Shown here piece by piece: positions 1-9,440 of a stretch of DNA of 64,000 nt. The stretch spans positions 124,001 through 188,000 of the forward strand of contig CALUNE010000001.1 in the NCBI GenBank assembly GCA_944321945.1. The letters are read 5' to 3'. The stretch comes from an uncultured Alistipes sp. GTDB lineage: Bacteria; Bacteroidota; Bacteroidia; Bacteroidales; Rikenellaceae. Made by a program: the position numbers and the translations under genes. The notes under the pieces were generated by a model. That model was not told the origin of the DNA and searched no databases. It was given only the letters and a program-made list of their open reading frames with translations. Within the stretch, counting starts at the first letter, position 1. Each line of letters begins with the position of its first letter.

Positions 1-186
1 CCGGGTTGTGCATCTCCGGATCCGATCCGGATGCGGCCGGTGCCGATGATCGGTCCGGTGCAATCTTTCGGGGAAGAGTGGCGAATTTCGCCGAATTTTC
101 ACTAATTTAGACGCCCCGGAGCTTCCGTCTCGTCCGAAAGATGTTTCCCCCGGGACCCGAACGATCGAAAACCTCAACTGCCGCCT

Positions 187-1563
187 ATGAAACGAATTCT
201 TCAACTCATGGTCTTGTCATGGCTGTGCCTGGCCTGCTCGACGGGGTCGGATCTGCCCGACAGCCGCGATATTCTCCGCCGGATCGTTCCGCCGGAGTTC
301 CGCGATGCGACGTATGACGTATGTGCGTTCGGCGCCCGCGGTGACGGCCTGACCGACTGCCGCAACGCCATCAACGAGGCCATTGCCCGATGCAGTGCCG
401 AAGGCGGCGGCCGGGTGGTCGTCCCGGCCGGTCAATACCTCTGCAAGGGGCCGATCGTGCTGAAGAGCAACGTGAATCTCCACCTCGAGTCCCGCTCCGA
501 GATCCTCTTCAGCCCCGATCCGGCCGATTACCTGCCGGCGGTGCTCACGATCTGGGAGGGGACCGAACTCTTCAACTATTCGCCGCTGGTCTGTGCCCGC
601 CACGTATCGAACATCGCCCTCACCGGACAGGGAACCCTCAACGGTCGTGCTTCGCAGGGCTTTGCGAAGTTCCGCCCCCAGCGCTCCGCCATGCAGGATT
701 CGCTGCGCCAGATGGGAATCGACCAGGTGCCCGTCCGCGAACGCTGTTTCGGTGCACGGTCGATCCTGCCGCCGAGCATGATCCAGCCCTACGGCTGCCG
801 GAACATCCTCATCGAGGGGATAACGATTCTCGACAGCCCCTATTGGGTGATTCATCCGGTCTTCTGTGACAACGTCACGGTCCGCGGCGTCACCATCATG
901 AGCCGCAATCTGAACAACGACGGCTGCGATCCGGAGTGTACGACCAACGTGCTGATCGAAGACTGTCTGTTCGATGTGGGCGACGACGCCATCGCCATCA
1001 AGGCGGGGCGCGACCAGGACGGCTGGCGTTTCGGTCAGCCGACCCGCAATATCCTGATTCGCAACTGTGAGTTCCGATCCAAGTGCAACGGCCTGTGCAT
1101 CGGCAGCGAGATGTCGGCCGGCGTCGAGAACGTCCGCATGGAGCATGTCCGGATTTCGCGCTGCTTGAGCGGAATCTACTTCAAGTCGAACCTCGATCGC
1201 GGCGGTTATATCCGGAATGTTCATGTGAGCGACGTCGTCTGCGACACGGTGCGGACGGCATTCATCCGTTTCGAGACCAATTACCAGGGGGCGCGCGGCG
1301 GCTTTCACCCCACGACGTTCGAGAATTTCCGGATCGAACACGTCCGGGGCCTTCAATCGTCGGAGTGCGGTTTCTATGCCGTCGGCGTGGCCGGCCACCC
1401 CATGAGACGGATTGTGCTCGACCATGTCGATCTGGGATCGGCTCCGACACCCTATGTGCTGAAGGAGGTCGAGGAGGTCTCGTTCCGCGACGTGCGGATC
1501 AACGGCGAGCGCATGCCCGAGCATCCGGCTCCGACGGAGGAATCCCGTCTGAAATCCTATTGA
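187..1563 (+). CDS. GH28 family (polygalacturonase-like) lipoprotein
   Basis: A 458-residue exported right-handed beta-helix hydrolase. The N-terminus is a lipoprotein signal with the lipobox cysteine at C17 (LACS), so it is probably anchored to the outer or inner membrane. A pectate-lyase/GH28-type entry motif follows ('FGARGDGLTDCRNAI'). Residues 243-249 (NNDGCDP) and 265-267 (GDD) match the GH28 catalytic aspartates, and 'IGSE' and 'YFKSN' lie where the later GH28 motifs fall. GH28 enzymes hydrolyse galacturonan or rhamnogalacturonan; the exact substrate cannot be read here. It precedes the regulator and PUL on the same strand but is 3.2 kb from susC, so membership of that locus is uncertain. 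No promoter was recognised in the 186 bases before it. Confidence 0.85.
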   Translation: MKRILQLMVLSWLCLACSTGSDLPDSRDILRRIVPPEFRDATYDVCAFGARGDGLTDCRNAINEAIARCSAEGGGRVVVPAGQYLCKGPIVLKSNVNLHLESRSEILFSPDPADYLPAVLTIWEGTELFNYSPLVCARHVSNIALTGQGTLNGRASQGFAKFRPQRSAMQDSLRQMGIDQVPVRERCFGARSILPPSMIQPYGCRNILIEGITILDSPYWVIHPVFCDNVTVRGVTIMSRNLNNDGCDPECTTNVLIEDCLFDVGDDAIAIKAGRDQDGWRFGQPTRNILIRNCEFRSKCNGLCIGSEMSAGVENVRMEHVRISRCLSGIYFKSNLDRGGYIRNVHVSDVVCDTVRTAFIRFETNYQGARGGFHPTTFENFRIEHVRGLQSSECGFYAVGVAGHPMRRIVLDHVDLGSAPTPYVLKEVEEVSFRDVRINGERMPEHPAPTEESRLKSY

Positions 1564-1699
1564 CGGCCCGAATATCCCGATGTGCGGCTTCTCGGCCGAT
1601 GCTTCGCTTTCGCGCCGGTTCCACGTGAAAAACCGATCCGAACGATCTCTCCGGTCGATTTTTTGCAGGCTGAAGCCGGATTCAATCGGCGAAAAAAAC

Positions 1700-1707
1700 T
1701 ATATTTG
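1700..1707 (+). promoter_or_regulatory. -7 box of regulator gene
   Basis: TATATTTG matches the Bacteroidetes -7 consensus TAnnTTTG and lies 21 bases before the ATG at 1729, which fits a short leader. No TTTG was found at the usual distance upstream, so only the downstream half is supported. Confidence 0.45.
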
Positions 1708-1728
1708 CAACTACCGACCGTCGCTGTC

Positions 1729-4521
1729 ATGAGAAAAAACGCCCTTATCCGTCTCTGTCTCCTGCTTTTTCTGCTGCCGCTGCAGTTGCCGTTTGTCTGT
1801 CGGGCCGGGGAGCCCGATCCATTCTTTCGGCGTTACGTGTCGAATGTGCGTCCTTCGGAGTATGGGGGCGAATCCCAGATCTGGTCACTCGAAAACGACG
1901 AAAAAGGTTTTCTCTACATGGCCGCCGGAACCGGTCTGGTCGTCTACGACGGCTACGGCTATGCCGCTTATCCGATCGACGGCCATTCGGTCCTCCGCAA
2001 TCTGTTTTACGACGCCGCGACCGGCTGCCTTTATTGCGCCGGCGACAACTTCTTCGGCTATTGGATCATGGATGCCTATGGCCGCATGCAGTTCACCGGC
2101 CTCTATGCCAACCGCGACTTCTCGCGCAACGAGATCTTCTGGCGGATCTTTCCCATGGCGGATGCCCTCTATATGCAGACCCACGAGGCGGTCTACGTCT
2201 ATGATTCGGATGGCCTGGAGGTGCTTGCCACCGGCGATGTGGGCTACCTCTTCCGGACGGACGACGGCCTTTACGTCCAGCTCGACGACCGGCTCTGGAC
2301 GGTGAAGAACCGCCGGCTGGAGTGTATCTCCGAACCGCTCGGGGACCGGATCGTCCTTCTGGAACGGGATCGCGACGGGCGGCACTTCGTGGCTGTGGGC
2401 GAAACCACGGGCTTCATGCGTCTGGAATCCGATCCGGAGACCCGTTGCTACCATCGGGAGGAGCTCTTCCCCGAAACCAACCGCCTGCTTTCGCGTCTGA
2501 AGATCTTCTCGGCTCTCAGGCATCATTCCGGCGGCTGGATGGTCGGTACGGTCCTCGACGGGGCCTATCTGATCCATTCGGACGGCACGATCGCCGAATC
2601 CTTCAATTCACACTCCGGTCTGGACTATACGACGGTGCTGAGCCTCGAGGAGGATGCTTCGGGCAACATGACCCTCGGTGCCGACGGCGGGCTGGCCTCG
2701 ATCCGCAACGCCGGAGCGGAAAAGTTCTACTATACGCTTTCGCGGAAGATCGGGTATGTCTACGCCGCAACGCTTTGGAACGGAGACCTCTACGTCGGGA
2801 CCAACAAGGGGCTGTTTCGGGTGGCGGCGGATTCGGCCGATGCCGAGCCCGAAATGATTGCCGGATCCCAGGGACAGATCTGGGATCTGCGCCGCTGCGG
2901 CCGCGAACTGGTCGTGATTGCCGATCGGGGCCTCTGCGCGCTCGATCCGACGGGCAGCTATCGTGTCGTGTGGCCGCGGGCCTGGAAACTCGTGCCGGTG
3001 CCGGGCCGCAAGAACGTATTCTGCGCCTCCGATTCGAAGGGCCTCGTGCTGATGGAGGTCGATGCCGAAGGTCGGCTTCGGCCGATGTTCCGCGTGAAGA
3101 ACTACGACAATCCCGACAACTCCGTCCTGTTCGACAAGTACGGATATGTCTGGGTCGAACAGCTGAAAGGATCGGTCAAGCGGTTGTCGTTCGACATGGA
3201 CTATACCGAAGTGCGCGAATGCCGGACCTATCGTGTCGGACGGGATCCCGAGGCTACGGTCCGGGCCTTCTCGATCGACGGCGAGGTGCTGTTCACCTCC
3301 GGCAAGGAGTGTTACGGGTATTCGCCCCATGCCGATTCGCTCGTGTTGAGCCGCTACTACACGGAGCTGTTCTCCTCCTTCACGACCGACGACCTGAACC
3401 TCTATCAGCACGGAAACGTCTTCTTCAACTACGTCGGCAATACGGTGGATGCCATCGTGCGGTCGGGATCCGAAAAGCGGGTCTGCCGCGACTTGTTCTC
3501 CTCGTCGGGGATCGATCAGCTGCCGCAGCGCTATCGTCGGGTCTTCTCCTGGGACGAACGGACCGTGGCCTGCGGATTCTCGGAGTGTGTCGGCATCGTC
3601 GGCATCTGGGACGGCATGAACGACGTGTGTCCGAAGGTGACCCTCTACGGGGTGCGTTACTCGCGTCACGGGCGGAATGACATAATACCGCCCCTGTCGG
3701 ACGAGATCGTCCTGCCGCACGGCGCCACCGATCTGGAATTCAGAATCTGTTCGGCGCCCCGCGCCAGCCTGGACTACCGTCTCGACGGCGGCGACTGGCG
3801 TCAGGTCCCCGATACGGGCCCGATTGCGGTGCGCTATCTGGCCAGCGGACTGCATCTGCTCGAAATCCGTTTCGGCAGCGAGATCCTTCTGTCGAAAAAC
3901 TTCTTCGTCCGGCGGCCCCTGCTGTTCCGCTGGTGGTTTCTCCTGCTTTCGGCCGTGGCTCTGGGGGCGGTTCTCTACGGCGGGCTGATGCTCTATCGCA
4001 TGCGGATGCGCAAACTGAGCCGTCAGTACGAGGCCCGGCAGCGCGACCTCATCGAAAAGGAGCAGGTCTGCCATCAGAACGAAATCCTCTCGCTTGAACT
4101 CAAGGAGCGGGACAAGAAACTCTCGATGCTGGCCCTGAACGACATCACGGTGAACAACATGCTCAAGGAGATTCTCAACGAACTGGATGCGGTCACCGAC
4201 GAGACAAACCGCACGCGCCTCCGACCCGTCCGGAAATGCATCGAGCGCTACATGCGCGACAATGGCACGTGGAATAACTTCGAGCAGTATTTCAACGGTA
4301 TTTTCGACGGATTCTTCGATCGGCTGCTGGCCCGCTATCCGCGTCTGACGAACAACGACATGAAGATCTGCGCCTATGTCAAGCTCGGCATGAACACCAA
4401 GGAGATCGCCTCGCTGATGAACATCGAGATCAGCAGTGCCGAGTCGGCCCGCTACCGCCTGCGCAAGAACATGGGGCTGACGCAGACCGATTCGTTGACG
4501 GAGATCATCTCAAAAATCTGA
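1729..4521 (+). CDS. propeller sensor / LuxR-type HTH membrane regulator
   Basis: A 930-residue regulator. The ATG at 1729 was chosen because a clear signal peptide starts there ('MRKNALIRLCLLLFLLPLQ') and a -7 box lies just upstream, although the frame is open 147 bases further. Residues from about 30 to 720 are a periplasmic sensor resembling two-component-regulator propellers (repeated 'DGLYV', 'GTNKGLFRV' style blades) followed by a Y_Y_Y-like beta-sandwich. A membrane helix spans about 735-755, then a charged coiled coil, then a LuxR-like helix-turn-helix at 873-928 ('NTKEIASLMNIEISSAESARYRLRK'-type, given here by position). There is no histidine kinase or receiver domain, so it is not a classical hybrid two-component system; sensor and DNA-binding domains sit on one chain across the inner membrane. 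It probably controls the adjacent susC locus (inferred from position). Confidence 0.82.
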   Translation: MRKNALIRLCLLLFLLPLQLPFVCRAGEPDPFFRRYVSNVRPSEYGGESQIWSLENDEKGFLYMAAGTGLVVYDGYGYAAYPIDGHSVLRNLFYDAATGCLYCAGDNFFGYWIMDAYGRMQFTGLYANRDFSRNEIFWRIFPMADALYMQTHEAVYVYDSDGLEVLATGDVGYLFRTDDGLYVQLDDRLWTVKNRRLECISEPLGDRIVLLERDRDGRHFVAVGETTGFMRLESDPETRCYHREELFPETNRLLSRLKIFSALRHHSGGWMVGTVLDGAYLIHSDGTIAESFNSHSGLDYTTVLSLEEDASGNMTLGADGGLASIRNAGAEKFYYTLSRKIGYVYAATLWNGDLYVGTNKGLFRVAADSADAEPEMIAGSQGQIWDLRRCGRELVVIADRGLCALDPTGSYRVVWPRAWKLVPVPGRKNVFCASDSKGLVLMEVDAEGRLRPMFRVKNYDNPDNSVLFDKYGYVWVEQLKGSVKRLSFDMDYTEVRECRTYRVGRDPEATVRAFSIDGEVLFTSGKECYGYSPHADSLVLSRYYTELFSSFTTDDLNLYQHGNVFFNYVGNTVDAIVRSGSEKRVCRDLFSSSGIDQLPQRYRRVFSWDERTVACGFSECVGIVGIWDGMNDVCPKVTLYGVRYSRHGRNDIIPPLSDEIVLPHGATDLEFRICSAPRASLDYRLDGGDWRQVPDTGPIAVRYLASGLHLLEIRFGSEILLSKNFFVRRPLLFRWWFLLLSAVALGAVLYGGLMLYRMRMRKLSRQYEARQRDLIEKEQVCHQNEILSLELKERDKKLSMLALNDITVNNMLKEILNELDAVTDETNRTRLRPVRKCIERYMRDNGTWNNFEQYFNGIFDGFFDRLLARYPRLTNNDMKICAYVKLGMNTKEIASLMNIEISSAESARYRLRKNMGLTQTDSLTEIISKI

Positions 4522-4799
4522 TTGCAGGGGTCTTTTTTGGGAATAACCTATTTGTAATCAATGACTTTACTTTTTGGAAACCGACTTTTTGCAGGGGGAT
4601 TCCAACCACCTCCCGCGGGGTCTTGCCGTGTTTTTATATGGGCGATTGATTTGTACGGAGCGGTTGTCGGTTCTTAACTTTATATTGCGAAGCGTGGAAA
4701 ATCGCAACGATGCAAAGGCCGTTCCGGACCGGGTGCCGGACCTTACGCATCGGAGAAACCGACCCTTACTACCTATAAATAAACCTAAAAAACACTGTT

Positions 4800-7700
4800 A
4801 TGAATCTTTTTACAAAGAGGATGGCGGGATTCTGCATGAGCCTTTTGTTGCTGTGCGGTCTCGCGGTTGATTCACACGCTTTCGCACAAGGTGCAACCAA
4901 CTCCCCGGCTCCGGTTACGGGTGTCGTGAAGGATGCGCAGGGAATGCCGGTTGTCGGCGTTGCGGTGATCGAAAATGGTACGACCAACGGCGTGACGACC
5001 GATGTCGACGGTCGTTTCAGCATTTCGGTGTCCGGCGATGCGGTTCTCGAGATCCGCGCGCTGGGATACAAGGTGGTGAATCTCCCCGTCAAGAGCGGCG
5101 GCAATTACGACGTGATGCTCGAAGTCGATGCCAAGGTTCTCGACGATGTGGTGGTGATCGGTTACGGTACGGTGCGCAAGAGCGACCTGACGGGTTCGCT
5201 GGCTTCGGTGGGCAGCGATGCCTTCCAGGATCAGAAGGTCACCCGTGTGGATCAGGCGCTGCAGGGTCGTGCCTCCGGTGTGCAGATCTCCAATACGGTG
5301 GGTGCTCCGGGCGGTGATGTCCGCATCCGTGTCCGCGGTGCGAACTCCGTGCTGGGCGACAACAGTCCGCTGTTCGTCGTGGACGGTTTCGTCGGCGTGG
5401 ACTTCAACTCGATCAACCCGAACGACATCAAGTCGATCGAGGTGCTGAAGGATGCCTCCTCGACGGCCATCTACGGATCGCGCGGTGCCAACGGTGTGAT
5501 CCTTATCACCACCAAGTCGGGCTCGACGAACGGCAAGGTCAACGTCTCCTACGAGGGCAACGTGACCGTCTCGAGTATCATCAAGAACTACGATCTGCTG
5601 AGCGCCGGCGAATATGCCGAGATGTACAATGCCCATCAGACGGCATTCGGCCTCGATCCGGTCTTCTCGCTCGACGAGGTGCAGAGCTACTATGAAAACG
5701 GCGGTTTCGACTATGTGGACGCCGTGCTGCGTACGGCCATTTCGCATCAGCATCAGCTGAGCATCGACGGCGGCAGCGAAAAGACCCAGTGGCGCGTTTC
5801 GGGCAACTACCTCGACCAGCAGGGCATCATCAAGAATTCGGATTACGAGCGCTTCAACCTCCGTGCGCGTCTGAATACGAAGATCAACGACCGTCTGTCG
5901 TTCCGCTTCAACGTGAACGCCAGCGCCTCGACCGGCAAGAATAACGCCGGAACGTCGGGCGCCAACACCATCCTGAACCAGGCGCTGGCCTGGGCTCCGA
6001 CGACCGACCCCTACAACGAGGACGGCACGTATGTGGTCAACGACCCGACGGGTTCGCTCAAATCCAACCCGCTGGCGCTGCTCTACGATGCGGAGCAGAT
6101 CTCCGAAAAGACCTTCCTGACGGCACTGGCCGGTGCGAACTACGTCATCCTGCCGGGCCTCTCGGTGGACTTCCAGGCCGCCGTCGACAAACTCTTCGAC
6201 AAGGAGAAATCCTATACGGGCCCCGAGGCCGCCGGATCGTCGCCTTCGAGCGCCGGCGTGACCGATTCGAAGGGTACGACCGTCCAGACCACGACGCAGC
6301 TCTCCTACAACCGCGACTTCGGCAAGCATACGATCAATGCCGTAGCGGCCTTCGAGACCCAGACCTACCACTATGCCTCGACCACGGCCACGGCTACCGG
6401 CCTGACCTTCCCCGATCTGAAGTATGACAACCTCAAACAGGCTTCGTCGTACGAGACCGAGAGCGGTTATTCGATGTGGACGCTGGTCTCCTACCTGGCC
6501 CGTCTGAACTACTCCTACGACGGACGTTACCTGGCTTCGGTTTCGGTACGTCACGACGGATCGTCGAAATTCTCCGAGGGCAACAAGTTCAGCACCTTCC
6601 CCGCCGCGGCTCTGGCCTGGAACGTCGCCAACGAGAGCTTCATGCGGGACGTACCCGTGCTGAGCGCCCTGAAACTCCGCGCCAGCTGGGGTCTGACCGG
6701 TAGCCAGGCCATCGAACCCTATGCCACCAAGTCGGCCTTCGGTTCGGCCTCCTATACGTTTGCCATGGGCGGCACGACGACGAGCGGCATTGCCCTGAGC
6801 GACCCGGCCAACTCGAACCTCAAGTGGGAGACCACCGAGCAGTGGAACTTCGGTATCGATCTGGGCCTGTTCAAGAACCGACTCCTGCTCGAGGCCGACT
6901 ACTATACGAAGACCACGCGCGACCTGCTGCTGAACAAGGGCGTGACGGCCTACCAGGGCGGCGGTTCGATCGTCTCCAACATCGGCAGCATCCGCAACAG
7001 CGGTTTCGACTTCACGCTGACGGGCCGCATCGTCGAGACGAAGGACTTCTCGCTCGAATCGACGGTCAACTTCTCGATTCTGAAGAACCGGGTTCTCGAC
7101 CTGGGCGAGGATGATACGGTATACGTGGCCACGAACCTGACGGGCATCAACGACGGCGCCTACGACTTCATCTACCGGGTGGGCGAGCCGCTCGGCACGA
7201 TCTACGGTCTGAAGTACCTGGGTCCCTGGCAGAAGGAGGATGCCGCACTGGCCGCCGAGTACGGCTGCGTTCCGGGCGACGCCCGCTACGAGGACCGCGA
7301 CAACAGCAAGACCTATGACAGCTCCGACTATCAGATCATCGGCTACGGCATGCCGAAGTATACGCTGGGTTGGAACACCAACTTCCGCTGGAAGAACCTT
7401 TCGGTGAACATGTTCTTCCAGGGCGTCTTCGGTGCCGACAAGCTCAACTACAACCGCTGCATCTTCATGTCGGCATCGCGTGACGTGCGCGGCGCCACCT
7501 TCAGCGAGGTCAAGGACCGCTACATCCCGGGAGTGAACGAGGATGCCTACCTGCCGGCCTGGAGCCCCACCAGCACGTGGTATCCGGTATCGAGCCTGTG
7601 GCTGGAGAACGGCAGCTACCTGCGTCTGAAGAACCTGAGCATCGCCTATGACTTCAGTGTCCGGAAGATCGGCGACTTCACGGTGTCGCTCAACGCCACG

Positions 7701-7847
7701 AACCTCTTCACGATCACCAATTACAAGGGTATCGATCCGGAGGCCAGCAACGTCGGCGGCGGTACGTCGGACGTACAGCAGGGCCTCGACTACGGTGCCT
7801 ACCCGAACTCGAAATCCTATACGCTGGGTCTGAGCATCCGCTTCTGA
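4800..7847 (+). CDS. SusC family TonB-dependent outer-membrane transporter
   Basis: A 1015-residue SusC-type transporter that imports oligosaccharides across the outer membrane using TonB energy. Visible in order: signal peptide 1-29, carboxypeptidase-regulatory-like domain about 38-110, TonB-box-like segment 'DDVVVIGYGT' at 115-124, plug domain to about 240, then a long beta-barrel ending in an aromatic residue ('LGLSIRF'). The start is set by the signal peptide; the leader is A-rich with no Shine-Dalgarno. It is followed after 94 bases by susD, as is standard for PULs. The 278 bases before it hold no gene I can support; a TATATTG element at 4681 is only a weak promoter candidate. Substrate is inferred from the downstream enzymes as a beta-glucan. 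Confidence 0.95.
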   Translation: MNLFTKRMAGFCMSLLLLCGLAVDSHAFAQGATNSPAPVTGVVKDAQGMPVVGVAVIENGTTNGVTTDVDGRFSISVSGDAVLEIRALGYKVVNLPVKSGGNYDVMLEVDAKVLDDVVVIGYGTVRKSDLTGSLASVGSDAFQDQKVTRVDQALQGRASGVQISNTVGAPGGDVRIRVRGANSVLGDNSPLFVVDGFVGVDFNSINPNDIKSIEVLKDASSTAIYGSRGANGVILITTKSGSTNGKVNVSYEGNVTVSSIIKNYDLLSAGEYAEMYNAHQTAFGLDPVFSLDEVQSYYENGGFDYVDAVLRTAISHQHQLSIDGGSEKTQWRVSGNYLDQQGIIKNSDYERFNLRARLNTKINDRLSFRFNVNASASTGKNNAGTSGANTILNQALAWAPTTDPYNEDGTYVVNDPTGSLKSNPLALLYDAEQISEKTFLTALAGANYVILPGLSVDFQAAVDKLFDKEKSYTGPEAAGSSPSSAGVTDSKGTTVQTTTQLSYNRDFGKHTINAVAAFETQTYHYASTTATATGLTFPDLKYDNLKQASSYETESGYSMWTLVSYLARLNYSYDGRYLASVSVRHDGSSKFSEGNKFSTFPAAALAWNVANESFMRDVPVLSALKLRASWGLTGSQAIEPYATKSAFGSASYTFAMGGTTTSGIALSDPANSNLKWETTEQWNFGIDLGLFKNRLLLEADYYTKTTRDLLLNKGVTAYQGGGSIVSNIGSIRNSGFDFTLTGRIVETKDFSLESTVNFSILKNRVLDLGEDDTVYVATNLTGINDGAYDFIYRVGEPLGTIYGLKYLGPWQKEDAALAAEYGCVPGDARYEDRDNSKTYDSSDYQIIGYGMPKYTLGWNTNFRWKNLSVNMFFQGVFGADKLNYNRCIFMSASRDVRGATFSEVKDRYIPGVNEDAYLPAWSPTSTWYPVSSLWLENGSYLRLKNLSIAYDFSVRKIGDFTVSLNATNLFTITNYKGIDPEASNVGGGTSDVQQGLDYGAYPNSKSYTLGLSIRF

Positions 7848-7941
7848 TCGGCGGTTTCCGGGGATCCGACGACCGGAAGCGGTCGACGATCCGCCGGAAA
7901 GATCAACCAGTCAAAATAATGAACCAAAAAATCTGCAATCC

Positions 7942-9435
7942 ATGAAAAAGATCTTGAAATATGTTTTGGCTTCGGTTTCCGTCCTCGCATTCGCAGGGTG
8001 CTCGGAATTTCTGACCGAAGAGACCAACGGACAGGTGTTCGACAATGTCCTCACGTCGCAGGAGGGGCTCGAAGCGGCCCTGACGGGTGCCTACAACGGA
8101 CTTAATTCGCCGTGGGCGCACGGTCTGTGCAACGGAACCTTCCAGCAGCTCGTGTCGGGCGGCGACGACATCTACTGCCCGACGTCGGATGCCAACGGTA
8201 CGCAGCTGGACCGTTGCGGCGTCACCGACTCGAACGGTTCGTTCGGCAGTACGTGGAACGGCCTTTACAAGGTTGTTCTGGGCGCCAATACCGTGATCAA
8301 CAACTACGAGAAGTGCACGGGTTCGACCGAGACGATCCCCGTGATCGCCGGTGAGGCCTATTTCCTGCGGGCCTATGCCTACTTCATGCTGGTGCGGCTC
8401 TGGGGCGAGATTCCGCTGATCAAGTCGTCGTCCTATGACGAGGAGGAGGCTTCGATGAGCGCTTCGAGCGAGGCCGAAGTCTACCGGCTCATCGAATCGG
8501 ATATCGACAATGCGGTGAACATGCTGGGCGACGCGCGCCGCAACAACGAGATCGGCCGCCCGAACAAGCTGGTGGCCCGTGCGCTGCGTGCCGAGATCTA
8601 CCTCACGGAGGCCGGCTGGCCGCTGAAGAAGGAGGGCTACTATGAGAAGGCCGCCACGGAGGCCAAGGCCGTTCTCGATGCCAGCGAGGCTCAGGGCGTG
8701 GAGCTCGCCGAGAGCTGCGCCGACCTGTTCATCAACAAGGAGGAGGAGAACTGCATCACGACGGAGGATCTCTTCGTCATTCCGGCCAGCACGACCGACT
8801 ACATCGTCTTCTACGGAGCCTGGTGCGAGCCGAGCGAGATCGGCGGCTGGGACATCATCTTCGCCGAGGTGGGCTTCATGGAGAAGTTCCCCGAGGGCCC
8901 GCGCAAGGAGGCCACGTTCTATACCGAGTACACCAAGAAGGGTGAGAACGGCGCTCCCGACGAGGTGATCAGCTGGCAGAACTGGAAGCAGAAACACCCG
9001 GGCATCCTCAAACTGATGAAATACCCGCAGGGCGGCAAGAACAACGTGGCAAACTGCAACTCGGTTCTTCCGGCCCACATGCTCCGCCTGTCGCAGACGG
9101 CACTGACCTATGCCGAGGCCGAAGCCCGTACGAAGGCTCCGAGCCAGGAGGCCTACTACTGGCTCAACCGCATCCGCACGCGTGCCGGGTTGTCGGAGTA
9201 CAGCGGTCTGTCCCAGCAGGAGTTTATCGACGCCGTGGTGGACGAGCGGGCCTGGGAACTGGCCGGCGAGGGCGTAAGATGGTTCGACCTGCTGCGTCTG
9301 GAACTGGTCGAGAAGTCGTTCGAGAACAAGAACAACGAGTATGATCCGACGATGCTTCGCAAGAGCGATCGCTATACCTTCCCGCTGCCGGCCAGCGAGA
9401 CGCTGCTCAACCCGAACCTCAACCCCAAGAACTGA
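7942..9435 (+). CDS. SusD/RagB family surface glycan-binding lipoprotein
   Basis: A 497-residue SusD-like protein that binds glycan at the cell surface and works as the lid of the SusC pore. The lipobox cysteine is C20 ('AFAGCSEF'), followed by 'LTEETNGQVFDN'. It has the family's TPR-like helical core ('GEAYFLRAYAYFMLVRLWGE') and the conserved C-terminal region with 'YWLNRIRTRAGL' and 'ERAWELAGEGVRWFDLLR', typical of SusD. The gene sits directly after susC and only 5 bases before the GH5 gene, so it is in the same operon. Confidence 0.95.
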   Translation: MKKILKYVLASVSVLAFAGCSEFLTEETNGQVFDNVLTSQEGLEAALTGAYNGLNSPWAHGLCNGTFQQLVSGGDDIYCPTSDANGTQLDRCGVTDSNGSFGSTWNGLYKVVLGANTVINNYEKCTGSTETIPVIAGEAYFLRAYAYFMLVRLWGEIPLIKSSSYDEEEASMSASSEAEVYRLIESDIDNAVNMLGDARRNNEIGRPNKLVARALRAEIYLTEAGWPLKKEGYYEKAATEAKAVLDASEAQGVELAESCADLFINKEEENCITTEDLFVIPASTTDYIVFYGAWCEPSEIGGWDIIFAEVGFMEKFPEGPRKEATFYTEYTKKGENGAPDEVISWQNWKQKHPGILKLMKYPQGGKNNVANCNSVLPAHMLRLSQTALTYAEAEARTKAPSQEAYYWLNRIRTRAGLSEYSGLSQQEFIDAVVDERAWELAGEGVRWFDLLRLELVEKSFENKNNEYDPTMLRKSDRYTFPLPASETLLNPNLNPKN

Positions 9436-9440
9436 ACGAA

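Noticed and set aside
1-186. Regulatory elements before the GH28 gene
   Set aside because: Short palindromes such as GGCGAATTTCGCC are present, but there is no consensus promoter or usable hairpin loop.
4650-4690. Promoter of susC
   Set aside because: TATATTG near 4681 and TTTG at 4650 are imperfect and wrongly spaced; the locus may rely on its regulator or an ECF sigma factor.
4574-4870. A 98-codon ORF before susC
   Set aside because: It overlaps the susC start, has no signal or domain and lies in the regulatory region.
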